From positions 1 to 64,000 of the forward strand of contig JBNGDS010000004.1 of NCBI GenBank assembly GCA_049975365.1: a DNA stretch of 64,000 nucleotides, read 5' to 3'. The notes beneath the pieces are model-generated. The model ran no database searches. It saw only the letters and a list, made by a program, of their open reading frames with translations, and was not told the origin of the DNA. Shown piece by piece: positions 33,760-42,255 of the stretch (position 1 is the stretch's first letter; each line of letters starts with the position of its first letter). This DNA comes from DSBG01 sp049975365. GTDB taxonomy: Bacteria > Desulfobacterota > Desulfomonilia > UBA1062. The translations under genes were made by a program, and so were the position numbers.

Positions 33760-34728
33760 ATGATCGGAAGGAAGCATCGGCTATCACTGGCGCATTCACG
33801 AGGGCTGCGAAGCATTGTGACAGTTGCATCTGCTCTGATCTGTGTGCTCATTGTCGGACTGCCCCAGGCCCTATCCGGGAATGAAAGGGAACAGACCCTC
33901 AAGATCTTCGTGAGTGTGCTCCCACAGGCCTACTTCGTTGAGCGTGTCGGTGGGGATCGTGTCGATGTATCGGTGATGGTCGGTCCCGGTCAGTCGCCTC
34001 ACACATACGAACCTGCGGCACGGCAGATGGCGGACATCTCGAGAGCAGATATGTACTTTCGCGTGGGAGTTCCGTTCGAACACGGTCTGATCCCGAAGAT
34101 CAGGAATATGTTCCCGGATCTTGCCATTGTTGATACCCGTGAGAACGTGGACATGCTCTTCTTTACTGACACTGAGCACCATGAGGAACATGGCCATGAA
34201 CATCATGGAGACGAAGGCGGGGCCCCTGATCCTCACATCTGGCTCGATCCCAAGCGGGTGAAGATCCAGGCACACACCATTGCTCAGACACTTGTTCGGA
34301 TAGATCCGGATCATGAAGGTCTCTACAGGAAGAACCTCGAAGGATTCCTCGAGGATCTTGACAGGCTCGATCGTGATATCAGTCGTTCCCTCAGCCCGTA
34401 TCGGGGTACGAAGCTCTACGTCTTTCACCCGGCGTTCGGATATTTCGCAGATTCCTACGGCCTGATCCAGGTGGCCTTCGAGAGTGAAGGCAAAGAGCCA
34501 AGCGCCAGGCAACTTGCAGACCTCATCGAGCAGGCACGTTCGGATGGTGTGAAGGTGATTTTCGTGCAGCCACAATTTTCCCGCAGAAACGCCCAGGCCG
34601 TCGCACGTGCGATCGATGGAGCAGTCGTACCCATAGATCCCCTCCCCAGAGACTATCTCACACAGATGCGGGATATGGCTCAGGCCATTCAGACAGCACT
34701 TGCAGATCGCGGTGATTTAGGGATTTGA
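33760..34728 (+). CDS. znuA: Zinc/manganese-type ABC transporter substrate-binding protein (ZnuA-like)
   Basis: A 322-residue periplasmic cluster A-I receptor. The signal peptide spans about 1-42, with a hydrophobic core about 20-36. Metal ligands by family comparison are His in QSPHTYEP (about 84), His in DPHIWLDP (about 162), His in VFHPAFGYF (about 226) and Asp in PIDPL near the C-terminus. The charged His-rich loop DTEHHEEHGHEHHGDE (about 142-157) is the ZnuA hallmark and favours zinc over manganese. It is followed by the ATPase and permease. Confidence 0.92.
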   Translation: MIGRKHRLSLAHSRGLRSIVTVASALICVLIVGLPQALSGNEREQTLKIFVSVLPQAYFVERVGGDRVDVSVMVGPGQSPHTYEPAARQMADISRADMYFRVGVPFEHGLIPKIRNMFPDLAIVDTRENVDMLFFTDTEHHEEHGHEHHGDEGGAPDPHIWLDPKRVKIQAHTIAQTLVRIDPDHEGLYRKNLEGFLEDLDRLDRDISRSLSPYRGTKLYVFHPAFGYFADSYGLIQVAFESEGKEPSARQLADLIEQARSDGVKVIFVQPQFSRRNAQAVARAIDGAVVPIDPLPRDYLTQMRDMAQAIQTALADRGDLGI

Positions 34729-34746
34729 CGCACCGGAGGAGGTGGT

Positions 34747-35499
34747 ATGAACCCGGTAATCGAATTCACACAGGTCAGCTTTTCCTATAATGGGGCGCCT
34801 GTGCTGGAGAATGTCGATCTTACGGTACACGAGAAAGAATTTCTCTCCTTGGTCGGGCCGAACGGGGGAGGGAAGACAACCATCTTGAAACTCGTTCTCG
34901 GACTCATCAAACCCACCTATGGGACCGTGAAGGTCTTCGGGAATTCACCCGTCAAGGCACGGGTGCGCATCGGCTATATGCCCCAGCACGCTTCTCTCGA
35001 CCCGATGTTTCCCGTAAATGTCCTGGATGTGGTGCTCATGGGAAGGCTGGGCCATGGTATGAACATGGGCTTTTACCGGGGAAAAGACAAGAAGGCAGCC
35101 CAGGATGCGCTCAGGAAAGTCGAGATGCTGGATGCACGCGATAAGCCGTTTTCAGAGCTTTCGGGAGGGCAGGCGCAGAGGGTGCTCATTGCCAGGGCAC
35201 TGGCAACGAGCCCGGATCTCCTGATTCTTGACGAACCCACGGCAAACGTTGATATCGCTGTCGAGACCGAATTGTACGAGATCCTGAAGGAGATCAACAA
35301 AGACATGACCATCGTGCTGGTTACCCACGATCTCGGATTCGTCTCACGGTACGTGACGAATGTTGCATGTGTGAATCGCAGAGTTCTCGAGCACCCGACG
35401 TGTGACATATCAGGTGAGATGATCCATGAAATCTACGGAAGTCATGTGCACATGGTCAGGCATGATGCCATTTCCACCAGGGAGAGCCCTCGTGATTGA
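34747..35499 (+). CDS. znuC: Zinc-type ABC transporter ATP-binding protein (ZnuC-like)
   Basis: A 250-residue ATPase with Walker A GPNGGGKTT (about 37-45), Q-loop YMPQHA, signature LSGGQAQR (about 138-145), Walker B LLILDEPTANVD and switch THDLG. It powers the import of the metal captured by the upstream receptor. GGAGGAGG precedes the ATG. The 3' end overlaps the permease start by 8 bp. Confidence 0.93.
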   Translation: MNPVIEFTQVSFSYNGAPVLENVDLTVHEKEFLSLVGPNGGGKTTILKLVLGLIKPTYGTVKVFGNSPVKARVRIGYMPQHASLDPMFPVNVLDVVLMGRLGHGMNMGFYRGKDKKAAQDALRKVEMLDARDKPFSELSGGQAQRVLIARALATSPDLLILDEPTANVDIAVETELYEILKEINKDMTIVLVTHDLGFVSRYVTNVACVNRRVLEHPTCDISGEMIHEIYGSHVHMVRHDAISTRESPRD

Positions 35500-36340
35500 G
35501 TTTGTGACCGACCTCCAGCAGCTGAGATTCCTTCAGTATGCTCTCTTCACGGGGATCCTTGCGAGCATTGCCTGTGGAATCATCGGGAGCTATGTGGTCA
35601 CCAGGCGTATTACCTATATGGCTGGCGCCATAGCCCACAGTGTACTCGGTGGAATGGGGGCGGCACGGTATGTTCAGGTTGTCTTCGGGTGGGACTGGGC
35701 AACACCGATGTTCGGCGCCGTCATCGCATCTCTGATATCTGCTCTCATTATCGGAATCGTCAGCCTGAAGGCACGGCAGCGGGAAGACACAGTTATCGGA
35801 GCTGTGTGGGCGATCGGCATGGCCATCGGCATTCTCTTTATCTTCAGGACACCGGGCTACAACGAAGATCTCATGAGCTATCTCTTCGGGAATATCCTGA
35901 TGGTTTCTCCCAACGAACTCTGGATGATCGCGGGTCTTGACGCCCTGGTAATCGTCGTGGGCCTGCTCTTCTACAACCAGCTGCTCGCCGTGTGCTTTGA
36001 TGAAGAGTTTGCACGCCTCCGGGGCATTCATGTCGAGTTCTACCATCTCCTTCTCCTGTGTCTCACTGCCCTGACGGTTGTCCTGCTGGTCAGTGTTGTG
36101 GGCATCGTTCTGGTGATCGCCCTCTTGACCCTTCCGGCTGCAACGGCCGGTCACTTCTCCAGAAAGCTCTGGCACATGATGGCCCTGGCAACACTGTTCA
36201 CGATCCTCCTCACAACAGCAGGGTTGTCCCTCAGTTATGGGCCGAATCTTCCCCCGGGAGCGACGACCATCGTATTATCGGGTGCCTTCTACCTCATTGT
36301 GGTGATTTCAGTGCGGATGGTGCGCAGCTGGCGACTGTAA
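35492..36340 (+). CDS. znuB: Zinc-type ABC transporter permease (ZnuB-like)
   Basis: About 282 residues with eight or so membrane helices, of the ABC-3 family. Typical segments are GIIGSYVVTRRITYMAGAIAH near the N-terminus, ARLRGIH (about 172-178) and LLTLPAATAG (about 212-221). The GTG at 35492, with GGGAG seven bases before it, gives an 8-bp overlap with the ATPase gene. An upstream ATG (35426) would add 22 unrelated residues and was rejected. This completes a regulator-receptor-ATPase-permease operon. Confidence 0.9.
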   Translation: MIEFVTDLQQLRFLQYALFTGILASIACGIIGSYVVTRRITYMAGAIAHSVLGGMGAARYVQVVFGWDWATPMFGAVIASLISALIIGIVSLKARQREDTVIGAVWAIGMAIGILFIFRTPGYNEDLMSYLFGNILMVSPNELWMIAGLDALVIVVGLLFYNQLLAVCFDEEFARLRGIHVEFYHLLLLCLTALTVVLLVSVVGIVLVIALLTLPAATAGHFSRKLWHMMALATLFTILLTTAGLSLSYGPNLPPGATTIVLSGAFYLIVVISVRMVRSWRL

Positions 36341-36484
36341 TCGCTCCACTGTCTGCCCCGAGGATCTGGTGAAATGTCGCGCGCATGGACCAACACGGTG
36401 GAGCAGTGCCTGCACCTGGTATTTTCGCTTCACGGGATTACTATGGAAGAGTGTGGGTGAAGTGAACACTCTGTGAGGTGATGA

Positions 36485-37375
36485 ATGAACCTGATGAATA
36501 TGCGGATGAACAGATTTGTGACCAGGGCATTGAGCACCATGGTGGTCTTTCTGACTCTCAGTTTGGGGATCCTGTCTTCGCCTGTACTGGGAAACAGCCA
36601 GGATGAAAACAGTCTCGTGAGTCTCGGGAACACCGTTACCGTGGAGAAAGAACAGGTTGTCGAGGGTGCCGTAGCCATCGGCGGGGATGTGAATGTGTAC
36701 GGTACAGTCCGTGAAGATGTCGTCTCTATCGGGGGGTCCGTATTCCTTGGACCCGAGGCAACAGTCCACGGGGACATCATCTCGATCGGGGGATCTGTGA
36801 TCAGGCAGGAAGGATCGAGGGTTGGAGGGAAGATCACGGTGTTCGACACCTCCGACGTGTCCGGGCTCTTTTCATTCTTCACAAAAGAACACATGCCCAG
36901 TATGCCCGAGATACCAAGGGGATTCAGCATCATATCATTCCTCGGGTACCTGGCCCTTGCACTCCTTGTCGTGCTGATCATCCCCGGAACTGTCGGGTAT
37001 GTCTCGTTTCAGATTGAATTCAACACGGGAAGAGTGTTTCTGTGGGGTGTGCTGGGCATGGTCCTGATCGCTCCCGTGGCATTCATTCTCGCCGTATCCA
37101 TCGTGGGTATCGTGCTGATTCCCGTTGAACTGATTCTCGTGGCCGCTGCTTTTCTCCTTGGCTCCATATCCGTTGCGCAGCTCATCGGGAAGAAGATCAC
37201 CGTGGCAGTGAAGAGACCGGGAAGAACGATTCTTGTAGAGACCCTGCTCGGAACGATTGTGCTATGGCTGATCGGGCTCATCCCCGTATTCGGGTGGATC
37301 GTGAAGATCCTTGTCCTGCTCTTCGGGTTCGGGGGTGTCATCCAGGGTATTCTTTCCCACAGGAGGGCTCTCTAA
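36485..37375 (+). CDS. Bactofilin-like repeat protein with C-terminal membrane domain
   Basis: A 296-residue protein: signal peptide (hydrophobic core about 17-34), then a short beta-helix-like region (about 45-120). There, units of roughly 18 residues repeat the pattern IGGDVNVYG / SIGGSVFLG / SIGGSVIRQ, as in polymer-forming cytoskeletal proteins. From about 155 to 290 it has four or five membrane helices with glycine-rich turns. The repeats would face outside the cytosol. The function is not known to me; a scaffold or sensor in the inner membrane is a guess. It is separated from the zinc operon by 144 bp and has no partner on its strand. Confidence 0.6.
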   Translation: MNLMNMRMNRFVTRALSTMVVFLTLSLGILSSPVLGNSQDENSLVSLGNTVTVEKEQVVEGAVAIGGDVNVYGTVREDVVSIGGSVFLGPEATVHGDIISIGGSVIRQEGSRVGGKITVFDTSDVSGLFSFFTKEHMPSMPEIPRGFSIISFLGYLALALLVVLIIPGTVGYVSFQIEFNTGRVFLWGVLGMVLIAPVAFILAVSIVGIVLIPVELILVAAAFLLGSISVAQLIGKKITVAVKRPGRTILVETLLGTIVLWLIGLIPVFGWIVKILVLLFGFGGVIQGILSHRRAL

Positions 37376-37425
37376 AAGATAGGGAGGCGCGCACATACTC
37401 CACTGTGCGCAGGGAACCACATGAT

Positions 37426-37456
37426 AAAAAAACCGGATCCGATTCATCGGATCCGG
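37426..37456 (-). terminator. Intrinsic terminator of the flavin-fold gene
   Basis: On the minus strand CCGGATCCGA-TGAA-TCGGATCCGG forms a 10-bp stem (37433-37456), followed by seven T residues (37426-37432). It lies 35 bp beyond the stop codon at 37491. Confidence 0.85.
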
Positions 37457-37490
37457 ATATCGGTGCTCCCACGGTAAGGGAGGCAGTACT

Positions 37491-37871
37491 CTATGAGCCG
37501 ATAAGAGGGAGAACCTTGTCGATCCTGAATGTTACGAGATACTTGTTCTCCTTGTAGTATTCGTCGTGCGGTATATAGTGCCGTTTTCTCCTCAAGGTCT
37601 CTATGAGTTCGCTGTTCTGATCCTCCTTGATCATGGTCAAATACAGCCTCTTTCCCACGTACTTGTCACCATCTTCGAAAAAGAGGTACGCTGCATGGGG
37701 GTTCGACGTGAGATTTTCGTGGCTCAACCGTTCCGCCATGATGAAAGCGATTGTGTTTTCATCCATGAAATGAGGGCGTGCATACACAGCTGCATCAACC
37801 TTTCCTTGTGAATCTGAGGTGGCAAGAACCCCTTTCCCTTTCACGTTTTCAAAGTATTCACTGAGCTTCAT
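37491..37871 (-). CDS. Pyridoxamine 5'-phosphate oxidase family protein
   Basis: A 126-residue single-domain split-barrel flavoprotein. The N-terminal VLATSDSQGKVDAAVYARPHF (about 17-37) and YLFFEDGDKYVGKRLYL (about 68-84) fit the PNPOx-like fold, probably binding FMN or F420/heme. Members of this size are poorly characterised and are not vitamin B6 enzymes. A ribosome-like GGGGG lies before the ATG. It is monocistronic, with its own terminator. Confidence 0.8.
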   Translation of the reverse strand: MKLSEYFENVKGKGVLATSDSQGKVDAAVYARPHFMDENTIAFIMAERLSHENLTSNPHAAYLFFEDGDKYVGKRLYLTMIKEDQNSELIETLRRKRHYIPHDEYYKENKYLVTFRIDKVLPLIGS

Positions 37872-37990
37872 CTGTATCCCCCTCCAGTCATTCTTCTTCT
37901 TTGTATAGGAGCTCTGAAGGAAAAATCAAAGGGGGGAGAAAAAAATAATTCTTGGAGCATAAAGTTCGACAGGAGCTGTCCTGGAATGCA

Positions 37991-38995
37991 TCACACCAGG
38001 GATCGCACCTTCAGGTCGTACAGGGAATACGCCAGGTTTTTCAATTCGTGAATTCCCCACTCACCCTGATCCGTGATGTGTTCTGCGAGGGCAGGAGGAA
38101 TGGCTTCGAGGCCAAGGTAGGCACCGCTGATGGCACCGGCCATTGCAGAGGTGGTATCGACATCCCCACCTACTGCAATGGCAGTGTGAATGGTGTTAAG
38201 ATAGCTGGATGTGTTCTTCAGGAACGCGTAGATGCTCCACATGACACTGCCGGTTACGAACGGGGTAATCCCCAGCCAGTCGTCAGAGTATTCAGGGACA
38301 TAGCCTTTCCGGGCGAGCGTCTCGAACGCATCGTGAGGTTCGAGAGCCACACAGCCATCAAGGTGTTCAACGGCCTGTGCAACCGATGGATCGATCTTCT
38401 TGGCCAGGTTCGAGATAGTTCCGAGAAACCGGTGGGGAACGATCTGATCTCCCTGGAGTGCTTGAGCAACCGAACAGGCTATTGCCACTGCACCTGCAGA
38501 ACACCGTGAATCTGTGTGAGTTATACGTCCCTGGTCGTGCGCAGCCAAGGTGAGGGCACCCGGATCATCAAAGAAGAATAATCCTATGGGACCAGCTCTC
38601 ATTGCACTCCCGTTTCCCGCAGACGGTCTCGGGGTCCCGGATTTCTCCCATGGAACCCCCTGCGCAAGACGCAGTGCAGCCTGGGTTGTTGCTCTGCCCC
38701 CACCGACCACGCGATGGTGTGAAAACATCTCACGAATCCTGTCTGCGTAGCGAGCAGGGTCGAATTCACCTCGTTCGACAATGCTGATCATGAGTTCACG
38801 TGCGAGCTGAGAGTCATCCGTGTACTGGCCGAAGGGAAACGGATATCTCCCTTGTGGAGAAGCACCTGCCTTCAGTTCTTCGACATACCGGGAGCAGACG
38901 CTTCGTGGATATCCTTCCACCGGAAACCCCAGGGCATCTCCGAGGCACTGGCCGATCAGGCAGCCAGCGAAATGCTCTTTACTGGGGATCAGCAT
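37991..38995 (-). CDS. ADP-ribosylglycohydrolase family protein
   Basis: A 334-residue all-helical hydrolase of the DraG/ARH family that removes ADP-ribose from a protein, nucleic acid or small molecule. The di-magnesium motifs are intact: GQCLGDALGFPVE (about 15-27), YTDDSQ (about 57-62) and GGDVDTTSAMAGA (about 270-282). It starts six bases after the stop of the histidine-kinase C-terminal part, and its GGGAGGA lies in that overlap, so the two are translationally coupled. No draT or nitrogenase gene is in the window, so a role in nitrogenase control has no support here. Confidence 0.9.
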   Translation of the reverse strand: MLIPSKEHFAGCLIGQCLGDALGFPVEGYPRSVCSRYVEELKAGASPQGRYPFPFGQYTDDSQLARELMISIVERGEFDPARYADRIREMFSHHRVVGGGRATTQAALRLAQGVPWEKSGTPRPSAGNGSAMRAGPIGLFFFDDPGALTLAAHDQGRITHTDSRCSAGAVAIACSVAQALQGDQIVPHRFLGTISNLAKKIDPSVAQAVEHLDGCVALEPHDAFETLARKGYVPEYSDDWLGITPFVTGSVMWSIYAFLKNTSSYLNTIHTAIAVGGDVDTTSAMAGAISGAYLGLEAIPPALAEHITDQGEWGIHELKNLAYSLYDLKVRSLV

Positions 38996-39001
38996 CTCTC
39001 A

Positions 39002-40018
39002 TCAGTCCTCCCGGATGATCTTTTTCAGGATCATGCTGAGATCCTGGATCCTGTAGGGTTTTGCGATACCATCCCTGAACCCGTACTCCCGCGGGTTGGA
39101 CATGATGGGATCAGGGGAGTATCCACTGGACACGATGGCCTTTACATGGGGATCGATCTTCAGAAGTTCCTGGATGCATTCCCTGCCTCCCATGCCATTG
39201 TTCACCTCGAGGTCGAGGATCACGATGTCGAATGGTCTCCCCTGCCGGTATGCAGTCTGGTATTGCCTGATGGCTTCACCACCGTCCTTGGCGAACGAGA
39301 CCTCATACCCGAGGTGGGTAAAGATGCTCTGGGCGAGGTCTCTGATGAACTCTTCGTCATCCATGAAGAGAATTGATCGCTTCTTGTGGATTGATTTTTG
39401 GTGTCTTTTCTTTTTCTCCGGCTCTTGACCGGGAGATGCGGGCAGGTAAAAGGTGATGGTGATTCCCCTGGACGGGTTCAACGCGGCAGTGATATGGCCC
39501 CCGTGTTTCTGGAGAATGGAGTATGACGTGGCGAGGCCAAGACCGTAGCTCTGCTTCTTGGTCGTAAAGAACGGGTCGAAGATCTTTTCGAGGTGCTCGC
39601 TCGGCATTCCGCTCCCCGAATCTTCGATGGCAATTTTCACGTACGGGCCTTCCGTCATAGGCAAGGAACTCTTTTTCGGCAGCACGGTGTTTTCCGCCCT
39701 GATCATGACAACCCCGCCGTCTGGCATCGACCGGACCGCATTGGCGACAATGTTGCCGATTACCTGTGTTATTTGTACTTCATCGATCTCAACACTCCAG
39801 AGACCGTCTGGGAGAGAGAATTCTGCCTTGACGTTCGTATCGATCAGCGATCGGGTGACAGTATCACGCAGAAAGACCTCAGCAGGGATCTTCTTCTTGA
39901 GGGGGCTTCCTCCCTTTGCAAACGTCAGGAGCTGACTTGCAAGGTCTTTTGCCTTGAGCGAGGCATTTTCTATGTCTATGCAGCGTTTATACGCCTTGTC
40001 CGAGTTGTCAAGGAGCAT
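39002..40018 (-). CDS. Histidine kinase C-terminal part: ATPase domain plus receiver (frameshifted gene)
   Basis: 338 residues that continue the kinase in a second frame: the second half of the dimerisation helix (KAYKRCIDIENASLKAKDLA), the HATPase_c domain with NIVANAVRSM (N box, about 86-95), EDSGSGMP (G1, about 132-139), FTTKKQSYGLGL (G2), and a receiver domain (about 215-335) with DDEE, the phospho-Asp in VILDLEV and a Lys in IAKPYR. Alone it would lack the phosphorylatable His. It joins the upstream part if one AT unit is removed at 40030-40037. Confidence 0.85.
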   Translation of the reverse strand: MLLDNSDKAYKRCIDIENASLKAKDLASQLLTFAKGGSPLKKKIPAEVFLRDTVTRSLIDTNVKAEFSLPDGLWSVEIDEVQITQVIGNIVANAVRSMPDGGVVMIRAENTVLPKKSSLPMTEGPYVKIAIEDSGSGMPSEHLEKIFDPFFTTKKQSYGLGLATSYSILQKHGGHITAALNPSRGITITFYLPASPGQEPEKKKRHQKSIHKKRSILFMDDEEFIRDLAQSIFTHLGYEVSFAKDGGEAIRQYQTAYRQGRPFDIVILDLEVNNGMGGRECIQELLKIDPHVKAIVSSGYSPDPIMSNPREYGFRDGIAKPYRIQDLSMILKKIIRED

Positions 40019-41802
40019 CTTGGCAAGGGATATATATTCCCCAGGATCACTGTCAGGAGATTGTTGAAATCGTGGGCAATACCCCCGGCAAGCATGCCAA
40101 GAGCCTCGAGTTTTTCCCTTCTCTGAAGTTCCTCGTCGAGGATCTTTCTTTCCGTGACATTCCTGGTGATTTCGATTGCGCCCCTCACGGTGCCGCCGGT
40201 GTCCTTCAACGGAAATGCACGAATCTCCCAGAGAAACCCGTCAGGAGTGGTCTGGACTCCTTCGTGAACCAGGCCATCCTGCAGGGACCTCACCATGGGG
40301 CAATTTTCACATGGGGATTTTCTCGCGTGCCAGAGCTCGTAGCAGGTCTTCCCGATCAACTCTGCAGGACTCATGTCAACTGAAAGAGCAGCCGCATCGT
40401 TTGCCCAGACGATCCTGAGATCTGCATCCTGCAGGGTGATGTTGTCAGTAATGCCGTTGAGAACTACGTTCAGCTCCTGGGCCATCTGCCGGTACCGGTC
40501 TTCACTCTTTTTCAAGTCGCTCTCTGCCTGCGTCCGTACCTTGACCTCATTCTTCAGGAGACGGTTTGTCTGCTTCAAGGCAGATGTCCTCTCACGGACC
40601 ATTTCTTCTAGCCTGTCGTAGGCCTTTTTCAGGGCTTCTTCAGCCTTCTTGCGCGACGTGATATCAGTGAGCAGTCCGAAGATTCTTTTTCTATCACCAT
40701 CGATCGCCGGTCTGCTGAATGAGCTGACCCAGCAGAATGAACCGTTCTTTCTCATGATGCGGTATTCAAACGGCATGATCTTGCCTGTGAGCAGATCGGT
40801 GAATCGTGACGTCAAGCCATTGAGATCATCGGGGTGGATGAAATCAGTGAAGTGCCGTCCGGTCATCTCTTCCGGGGTGTACCCGAGGATCTTCTTCATG
40901 ACCGGGCTTGCGTAGGTGATACGGCCGTCCTCATCCAGAGAAAACAGGGCGTCATTGATGTTCTCCACGAGTTCTCTGAAGTTCTTTTCACTCCTCCTGA
41001 GCGCCTCTTCGGTCTTGTTCTGATGGGTTATATCCCGCACGATTGCCGTAATGAGCGTTCTCTCCTCCAAATGAAATGGGCTGAGGACCACATCCGTGAG
41101 GAAAAGGGAACCGTCTTGCTTTCTGCAGAGCCATTGGAATTTTTCCACCCCTTTTGACAGTGCATTCCTGAAGTGGGTTTCCAGTGCGGTATCCGAGAGA
41201 GAGCCATCTTTCTGCCGGGGTGGAGACAACTCACTGTAGTGCAGATTCAACAGTCGAATTTTTTCATCATAGCCGAAGATCCTGAGCGTGGCAGAATTGC
41301 AGTCTATGACCCGATCGCGGTCCAGAATAATGATCGCATCGTTGGATGATTCGAACAGAGAGGAGTATTTCTCGAGCGCCTGGATGAGACTGTTCTCCAC
41401 GTACTTGGCTGTTGTGACGTCTCTCCCGGTGGAGAGATAGTGAGTGATCCTGCCGCTGTCATCGAAAATTCCACGGATAACCCACTCGTGGGGTCGTGGG
41501 GATCCATCGGCCCTGATGAAACTGAACACCGTTCTCTGCACAGGGTCTGTGTGGGCAAGCAGCTTCAGATAATTCGAAAGGACCTTCCTGTCTTCCCGGG
41601 GAATGGAATCATAGATGCTCGTCCCGGTTATCTCGTTGGATGCTCTATTGAGGTAGGAGCAGTACGATGCGTTTGCATAGGTGATCATCCCATGGGGAGT
41701 GAACATGCAGACAAGGTCGGGAAGAAGCTCCGCAATCTTCCGGGAGTGATCGTGTACGCCCGATCCCTGTCCAGCCGACATAGTCTTGTCGAAACTCGTC
41801 AT
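39976..41802 (-). CDS. Multi-PAS hybrid histidine kinase, N-terminal part (frameshifted gene)
   Basis: About 608 residues with four PAS domains (roughly 25-140, 145-265, 275-390, 435-555 counted from the ATG at 41802). A coiled coil separates PAS3 and PAS4, and the H-box GGIAHDFNNLLTVILGN follows, after which the frame is lost and ends. PAS4 has the CxxCP motif seen in several delta-proteobacterial sensors (PCENCP). The ATG at 41802 follows GGAGAGGGGTGG; an in-frame ATG at 41880 lies on the likely transcription start. No membrane helix is seen, so the signal is probably cytosolic. The target is unknown; the gene downstream is an ADP-ribosylglycohydrolase. Confidence 0.85.
   Translation of the reverse strand: MTSFDKTMSAGQGSGVHDHSRKIAELLPDLVCMFTPHGMITYANASYCSYLNRASNEITGTSIYDSIPREDRKVLSNYLKLLAHTDPVQRTVFSFIRADGSPRPHEWVIRGIFDDSGRITHYLSTGRDVTTAKYVENSLIQALEKYSSLFESSNDAIIILDRDRVIDCNSATLRIFGYDEKIRLLNLHYSELSPPRQKDGSLSDTALETHFRNALSKGVEKFQWLCRKQDGSLFLTDVVLSPFHLEERTLITAIVRDITHQNKTEEALRRSEKNFRELVENINDALFSLDEDGRITYASPVMKKILGYTPEEMTGRHFTDFIHPDDLNGLTSRFTDLLTGKIMPFEYRIMRKNGSFCWVSSFSRPAIDGDRKRIFGLLTDITSRKKAEEALKKAYDRLEEMVRERTSALKQTNRLLKNEVKVRTQAESDLKKSEDRYRQMAQELNVVLNGITDNITLQDADLRIVWANDAAALSVDMSPAELIGKTCYELWHARKSPCENCPMVRSLQDGLVHEGVQTTPDGFLWEIRAFPLKDTGGTVRGAIEITRNVTERKILDEELQRREKLEALGMLAGGIAHDFNNLLTVILGNIYPLPRCSLTTRTRRINAA
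40030..40037 (-). repeat. (AT)4 tract at the kinase frameshift
   Basis: Four AT units interrupt the reading frame inside the H-box. With three units the minus strand would read ...LGNISLAKMLLDN..., the normal sequence of this kinase class. So one dinucleotide insertion splits the gene. Confidence 0.8.
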
Positions 41803-41883
41803 GCGTTCCACCCCTCTCCATACCCGGACCATGTCCGGGACAACGACACTCCAAACGAGCCTGGAAGGCTGTTTTCTCATTGT

Positions 41884-41911
41884 ATGTTACCCCATATTGC
41901 CGGAATGTCAA
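41884..41911 (-). promoter_or_regulatory. Promoter of the histidine kinase gene
   Basis: TTGACA (41906-41911 on the minus strand), 16 bp, then TAACAT (41884-41889). Transcription would begin near 41877, which supports the ATG at 41802 as the kinase start. Confidence 0.55.
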
Positions 41912-42255
41912 ACACAAGCTGAAATGAAGACAATTCAAATTCTTGTTTTGAGCAAAAAAAATGGGATGGCGGTTAGGGCATAGGACGCGCCACCCCTAAG
42001 AGGAGGTTAAAAAACGTCTTGTGGTATACGTTATTTTAGATGGTTTATTCTCTAAAAGGATGCAGGAGATACTCTATCTTCACGGGTGATACCGGAACAA
42101 AAAAAAGATGAGCGAACTGCCTGTAAAACAGCTCCAGATAAGGGATTACAGGCTATCAAAAAACGCCTTGGGTATGAATAACACTATTCTCCTATGGAAT
42201 TAAAAATATTCAAAAACTGAACAATTACAATGACATATGAAACAATTTTTTCTTT
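41912..42255. other. AT-rich intergenic region
   Basis: Between the kinase promoter and the radical SAM stop codon there is no supported gene. An imperfect stem (GGGATGGCG / CGCCACCCC) lies at about 41964-41997, followed by AGAGGAGG at about 42000. CCTGTAA/TTACAGG pair across 42120-42152. None has a T-run or a recognised RNA family. Base composition is clearly more AT-rich than the flanking genes. Confidence 0.45.

Noticed and set aside
36344..36405. GCTCCACTGT pairing with ACGGTGGAGC after the zinc permease gene as a terminator
   Set aside because: The loop would be over 40 nt and no T-run follows.
37991..38995. Reading the ADP-ribosylglycohydrolase as DraG of nitrogenase control
   Set aside because: No draT, nif or glnB genes are in the window, and the neighbour is a PAS kinase.
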